From positions 1 through 10,187 of the forward strand of contig CAZFCK010000174.1 in assembly GCA_964517355.1 (NCBI GenBank): DNA of 10,187 nucleotides, given 5' to 3'. This DNA is from CAZFCK01 sp964517355. GTDB taxonomy: Bacteria > Desulfobacterota > Desulfovibrionia > Desulfovibrionales > Desulfovibrionaceae. The notes under the pieces are model-generated. The model worked only from the letters and a program-made list of their open reading frames with translations. It ran no database searches and had not been told where the DNA came from. This document shows positions 6,710 to 10,187 of this stretch, piece by piece (the first letter of the stretch is position 1; each line of letters opens with the position of its first letter). The translations under genes were made by a program, and so were the position numbers.

Positions 6710-6730
6710 GCACTTTGTTTTACAATGTGC
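6710..6730. promoter_or_regulatory. 21-bp inverted repeat, candidate operator of the Cascade operon
   Basis: On the minus strand, half-sites GCACATTGT and ACAAAGTGC flank a central AAA. They pair at 8 of 9 positions. The dyad overlaps the proposed -10 element (6717-6722) and lies 50 bp before the cse1 GTG, the normal place for a repressor operator. No regulator gene is visible in the window, so the binding protein is unknown. Confidence 0.45.
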
Positions 6731-6745
6731 TTGGTGATGAATCAA
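6717..6745 (-). promoter_or_regulatory. Candidate cse1 promoter, TTGATT-N17-TAAAAC
   Basis: On the minus strand TTGATT (6740-6745) and TAAAAC (6717-6722) each match 4 of 6 consensus bases with ideal 17-nt spacing. This would give a leader of about 50 nt before the GTG start of cse1. The 161-bp gap after cas3 is unusually A/T-rich for this locus, which supports a regulatory role, but the boxes are weak. Cas3 read-through could also supply the operon; I see no terminator after cas3. Confidence 0.4.
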
Positions 6746-6820
6746 TAAACATAACAACATTTCAAAAGATTATGTGTATTGACTGAGAGAGGAAAGGACT
6801 GGCGCTGTGGATAAACGATA

Positions 6821-9493
6821 CTATATCAGAGGAGATTCTTGAAATCCCATGAGAGAATTATAGTACCAACGACAAATAACCCCTTGTTTGTTCTTCAGTT
6901 CACCAGACCAAAGCTGCTCGGCCTCGCGCCGCAAAGGCAAAATCTGCGAATACCTGCCCTTGTCCGGTAATTTTTCTTGCGCTTCTTTCAACATTTCACG
7001 CAGGTTGGGATCGACGGGCTCGGGCACTTGCTGCGCCATACGGGCGGGCAGGCCTATTTCGCTCAGGCTCCAGGCATGCGCGCCGTGGGCCCAGGGCAGC
7101 AGTCGGCCGTTTTCCCAACAGGCCAGGCGCAGGGTGGTACGCGGTTCCCCCATACGGGTGGGCGTATGGATATCTTCGGTCCAGCCGTTCTGAACCTCGG
7201 TATAGCCCAGATCCATATCCAGGGCATTGCGCCAGGCGGCGGACATGTGCGCGTATTTTTCCCCTTCGGCCGCTGTATCGTGCCTGACTAACGCATCCGG
7301 TATTTCCTCCTGCTCGGCGTACACGTATTCGATGAGCTCACGGGCCTGTTCGGGCAGGGAGATATGGCCGGACTCTTCCAGTTTGCGGGCCGTGAGCCAG
7401 AGCCGCCCGTGGAATGGGTACACGCCCCCGGCCTTGGGCAAAAAGGAGTCGTACCAGTCTGCGGGTGGATTCTGCGCCACAGGGGGCGCGAGCACCAGAC
7501 AGCGCAGGGTTTCAAACCCTTGCGGACGTTGGCGGTCATGGCGCTGGCAGCGGCCGAAGCGTTGCAGCAGCAAATCCATGGGCGCCAAGTCCGTGGCCAG
7601 CAGGTCAAAGTCAACATCAAGACTTTGCTCAATAACCTGGCTCGCGAGCACGATATATCCGGCGCGTTCCTTTTTGGCTTTCTTGCCGAAGCGGTTCAGG
7701 ATTTCCTGCTCGATGCGCAGCCTGTCGCACATGGCGAACCTCGCGTGAAAAACAAGGATTTTTTTCGGAGGGTGGAGCCGGGCCAAGAGTTCGCGCGCTC
7801 GCAGCACGTCGAAGACCGTATTGCGTATCCAGCAGGCGCAGCCGCCTTGATTTGCCGCCTGGACAAGCTCCTGCGCAAGCGCCTGCTCATCGTGCGACAA
7901 CTCCACGGAAATTGTCCGCTGGGTTCCTTTGCGGTGCGCCACGGGCTGCTCCACCGCACCCGCAGCGCATATACTTGTGACTAACGGGTAGCGTGTTTCC
8001 CCGAGTTCGGGAACAACGGCATTTTCCAGGCCTTGCGTAAAGGCCTCTGCAAGCTCCTGGCGTTTTCCTAGCGGCAGTGTTGCCGAAAGCAGAATGGCGC
8101 TGCGCCCGAGCATGGCTTGAAAACGCAGCAACGTACAAAGCAGCCCGTGCATATATGTATCGTAGGCGTGCACTTCGTCCACCACCAGCACCTGCCGGGC
8201 GAGACCGAAAAGGCGCAGACACTGGTGTCGGGCCGGAAGCACGGCCATAAGGGCTTGGTCTATGGTGCCCACGCCCACAGCCGCAAGCAGGGCTTTTTTG
8301 CGGTTGTCCGCCAGCCAGGCCGCGCATTCGCCCCCGCCGTCTTCTGCGGACGGTTTTTCAGAAGCGGCTATGGTCAGCGATGCCTGAAACCGTTCAGAAA
8401 GATGGCGCGCGCCGTGGGCGAGGATCAAAGACGGGTGCGAACCTTCCTGAAACAGGCGGTCGTAGGCCTTGGCCAGGCGTGCGTACATGGCGTTGCTGGT
8501 GGCCATGGTTGGCAGAGCCAGAAACAGCCCCTGGGCCTGTCCGCCGGACATGAGGCGGTGCGCAGCGCAAAGAGCAGCCTCGGTCTTGCCGCTGCCGGTC
8601 ATGTCTTCAACGATGACAAGCTGCGCCCCATCGGCCAGAGGCATGCTGTCAGCGTAGAGCTGCACCGGGGAAGGGGTGGATATCTCGGGGAAAAGTCGGC
8701 AAAAGTCCTGAAGCGCGCCTGCCGGGGGGATACAGATGCCGCATTGGGTGACGGCTTCTTTGGCCTGCGGTAAAGCGTAATCCTGCCAGTATTGCTGCAA
8801 CGTTTCGGCAAATTGCGGTTTGGGGGGGAAATACGTGTTGTTTGAGCCTATCCAGTCGCTCAGGACCACGAGCCCGGCCAAAAGAAACGAGGCCTGCCGG
8901 AGTCGCCCCTCATCGGTGTTGGTATAAGGAGGTATTTCGGGGTGTAGCAGTTCAATAAGCGCTCGTACGCATTCCTTGGCCACCCGCTGCTCGTCGGCAC
9001 TGAAATATGCTTTAAGCGATCGCCCGGCGTGGGGAAGCTGTATGGGGCGGCCATGGTGGCCGAAAACAGCTTGCCTCAAGCAATCATCATCCAGGATTGT
9101 GTCTTCTTTGAGAAAACCTTTTTCCTGAAGCTCCTCGCTCAATGCTTCATCCCACAGGTACAACCCCAGATACGTGTGGTGCGTTCCCGTGTTGATACGC
9201 GACACATCCAGTGTACGCCCGAGCTGTTCGCAGGCTCCCGGTTCTTTAGCCTGAAAACAGGCTGAGAGCTTGCCCAGATCATGCAGTGCGAGCAGGAAGG
9301 TGATGCACGAGACGACAGTCTCTCTGACGCAGCCGAGCTTGCGAGAGAACCATTTCTGCAGCGAGATATCCCGCAACAGAATTTCCCGGCCCACTGCCGC
9401 CACATCCAGCAAGTGAAACGGCAGCGGATGCACCTGGTTGCCGTGATATTTCCCCCAAAAGTTCGCATAGGAAATCGGCTGATCGTTACTCAT
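6821..9493 (-). CDS. cas3: Cas3, HD nuclease-helicase of type I-E
   Basis: This 890-residue protein is close to E. coli Cas3 (888). After Cascade binds a target, Cas3 nicks the displaced strand and degrades it 3' to 5' using ATP. HD nuclease residues are His27, His71-Asp72 (ALHDLGK), His146-His147 (GHHGRP) and Asp213 (SDWIGSN). Helicase motifs follow: Walker A MTGSGKTE (Lys303), the DEVH box in VVDEVHAYDTYM, motif III ILLSATLP, and the motif V/VI run from VIEQSLDVDFDLLATD to LLQRFGRCQRH. The C-terminal domain is present. I chose ATG 9493 over 9538 because GGAG (9500-9503) lies 6 nt upstream and 9538 has no site. All catalytic motifs are intact, so target destruction should still work. Confidence 0.97.
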   Translation of the reverse strand: MSNDQPISYANFWGKYHGNQVHPLPFHLLDVAAVGREILLRDISLQKWFSRKLGCVRETVVSCITFLLALHDLGKLSACFQAKEPGACEQLGRTLDVSRINTGTHHTYLGLYLWDEALSEELQEKGFLKEDTILDDDCLRQAVFGHHGRPIQLPHAGRSLKAYFSADEQRVAKECVRALIELLHPEIPPYTNTDEGRLRQASFLLAGLVVLSDWIGSNNTYFPPKPQFAETLQQYWQDYALPQAKEAVTQCGICIPPAGALQDFCRLFPEISTPSPVQLYADSMPLADGAQLVIVEDMTGSGKTEAALCAAHRLMSGGQAQGLFLALPTMATSNAMYARLAKAYDRLFQEGSHPSLILAHGARHLSERFQASLTIAASEKPSAEDGGGECAAWLADNRKKALLAAVGVGTIDQALMAVLPARHQCLRLFGLARQVLVVDEVHAYDTYMHGLLCTLLRFQAMLGRSAILLSATLPLGKRQELAEAFTQGLENAVVPELGETRYPLVTSICAAGAVEQPVAHRKGTQRTISVELSHDEQALAQELVQAANQGGCACWIRNTVFDVLRARELLARLHPPKKILVFHARFAMCDRLRIEQEILNRFGKKAKKERAGYIVLASQVIEQSLDVDFDLLATDLAPMDLLLQRFGRCQRHDRQRPQGFETLRCLVLAPPVAQNPPADWYDSFLPKAGGVYPFHGRLWLTARKLEESGHISLPEQARELIEYVYAEQEEIPDALVRHDTAAEGEKYAHMSAAWRNALDMDLGYTEVQNGWTEDIHTPTRMGEPRTTLRLACWENGRLLPWAHGAHAWSLSEIGLPARMAQQVPEPVDPNLREMLKEAQEKLPDKGRYSQILPLRREAEQLWSGELKNKQGVICRWYYNSLMGFQESPLI

Positions 9494-9502
9494 TGGATTC
9501 TC

Positions 9503-9523
9503 CGGCTTTATACAAAAAAGCCG
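9503..9523 (-). promoter_or_regulatory. Stem-loop touching the cas3 Shine-Dalgarno
   Basis: On the minus strand CGGCTTT (9517-9523) and AAAGCCG (9503-9509) form a perfect 7-bp stem around a 7-nt loop. The last stem base is the first G of the cas3 GGAG site. A weak promoter candidate, TTGAAT (9555-9560), N17, TGGAAT (9532-9537), would start the mRNA at about 9525, so the hairpin would fill most of the 5' leader. It may modulate cas3 translation or stability, or be a DNA operator. Confidence 0.4.
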
Positions 9524-9609
9524 ATAGCAAGATTCCAATCGAAATTCCAGAGGTATTCAAAGAAAGAACTTTACCAGATCTGTTCTGAACCCGCGTGATA
9601 TTGTCGATG

Positions 9610-9626
9610 CCACTTGGGAAAAGTGG
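9610..9626. other. Short inverted repeat between cas3 and the integrase remnant
   Basis: CCACTT (9610-9615) and AAGTGG (9621-9626) form a perfect 6-bp stem with loop GGGAA. No T-tract follows on either strand, so it is not a clear terminator. It could mark the end of the integrase transcript or part of an old recombination site. The rest of the 9494-9661 gap holds only the signals upstream of cas3. Confidence 0.3.
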
Positions 9627-9661
9627 GATCTGGGGAACTTCATGGGGATTTCAGTCTCTCG

Positions 9662-10102
9662 TCATTCTATTTCAATCACCGCCGCCGCCCGCCGTAAACC
9701 CTCCGGCGACAAATGGCTATACCTCTGCGTCATCTTGAAAGTCGCGTGCCCCATGAGTTCTTTTACGCTGTAAAGGTCTACGCTCCGTTGGACCAGCCAG
9801 CTTGCGAAGGAGTGGCGGAGGGTGTGGAAGCAGACTTTTTGCCTGGGGTCGGTGATGCCCTGGTTGAACATTTCATTGACCGTACGGGGAAAGGTTTTTG
9901 AAACATCGGTTTGGATCGTGCCTTTCTTGCTCGGGAAGATCAGATTGCTATCTTGCGAATGTTTTGCTTTTCGCACTTGAAGCATTTCTGAGGTCCGCTT
10001 TGTGAGGAAGGCGGTCCGGTTCAAGGCTTTGTTTTTCGGGTCCATAATAGCCAGTGTTCCGGCTTCGAAGTTCACGTGATCCCAAGTCAGTTGGGCAATC
10101 TC
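9662..10102 (-). pseudogene. 5'-truncated tyrosine recombinase (integrase), C-terminal catalytic part
   Basis: The frame reads EIAQLTWDHVNFEAGTLA from 10102, continues through KVCFHTLRHSFASWL, SVKELMGHATF and QRYSHLSPEGLRRAA, and stops at 9662. These hold the phage-integrase His-x-x-Arg box, the GH histidine and the nucleophilic Tyr. The first catalytic Arg (in the usual GLR-GE box just upstream) and the DNA-binding N-terminus are gone. An in-frame TGA (10103-10105) directly precedes the Glu codon, and the sequence then changes into an apparent insertion-sequence end. A GTG at 10075 could start a 137-residue protein but has no Shine-Dalgarno and falls inside the domain. It would be inactive. 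Such integrases belong to prophages or integrative elements. Confidence 0.85.
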
Positions 10103-10187
10103 TCAGAAGTGGACCCCAAAAATCGGACAGCATGCTAGAGCATATAACTCTTGAAATAGTCTAGACAATTGGTTATGCTTTGCTCAT
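10103..10187 (+). mobile_element. End of an IS3-like insertion sequence (partial, runs off the window)
   Basis: Right where the integrase homology stops, the plus strand reads GAAGTGGACCCCAAAAATCG followed by GACA. This resembles terminal inverted repeats of IS3-family elements (GTGGACCCC, then A-rich, then GGACA). A plausible outward-in promoter follows. The transposase would lie beyond the window. The family is assigned from recalled end-sequence style only, and the exact boundary base (about 10103-10106) is uncertain. Confidence 0.6.
10151..10179 (+). promoter_or_regulatory. Candidate transposase promoter in the IS end, TTGAAA-N17-TATGCT
   Basis: TTGAAA (10151-10156, 5 of 6 consensus) and TATGCT (10174-10179, 4 of 6) have 17-nt spacing and point into the putative insertion sequence, as expected for the transposase promoter just inside an IS terminus. 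Confidence 0.4.

Noticed and set aside
653..9626. Hairpins at both outer edges of the CRISPR-Cas locus (653-669 and 9610-9626) have the same GGGAA loop and 6-bp stems
   Set aside because: Stems and flanks are unrelated, and a shared 5-nt loop is weak evidence. I could not find matching direct repeats that would mark insertion boundaries.

Overview
This window carries a type I-E CRISPR-Cas interference locus on the minus strand, with pieces of mobile DNA at both ends. Gene content, moderately high GC and protein style suggest a Gram-negative, most likely a sulfate-reducing Desulfovibrionaceae (Desulfovibrio/Bilophila-like). That assignment is tentative because no rRNA, tRNA or housekeeping gene is present.

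Layout, left to right. 1-579 (+): the end of a mobilisation-type operon, with a small membrane/coiled-coil protein followed by an MbeD/MobD-like coiled-coil protein. 580-717: a short gap where this operon and the CRISPR array converge; it holds a small hairpin. 718-1739: a CRISPR array of 17 repeats and 16 spacers, transcribed on the minus strand from a promoter at 1749-1776. 1827-1955: only the first 42 codons of cas1. 1955-6659 (-): cas6e, cas5e, cas7e, cse2 and cse1 in the standard order, tightly packed, with clear Shine-Dalgarno sites. 6660-6820: an intergenic region with a candidate promoter overlapped by a 21-bp dyad. 6821-9493 (-): full-length cas3 with HD nuclease and helicase motifs. 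9494-9661: the cas3 upstream region, with a hairpin touching its Shine-Dalgarno. 9662-10102 (-): a tyrosine recombinase lacking its front part. 10103-10187: the outer end of what looks like an IS3-like insertion sequence.

How it works together. Cas6e would process the array transcript into crRNAs; Cse1, Cse2, Cas7e, Cas5e and Cas6e would form Cascade; Cas3 would degrade targets. The adaptation module is absent: cas1 is cut to 42 codons and cas2 is missing from its usual place. The array agrees with a frozen state. Fifteen internal repeats are identical, while the leader-proximal repeat carries a private substitution that later spacer acquisition would have copied. One spacer is 49 nt instead of 33 because of a perfect 16-bp internal tandem duplication. 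The main hypothesis is an interference-only type I-E system on, or next to, a degraded mobilisable/integrative element.
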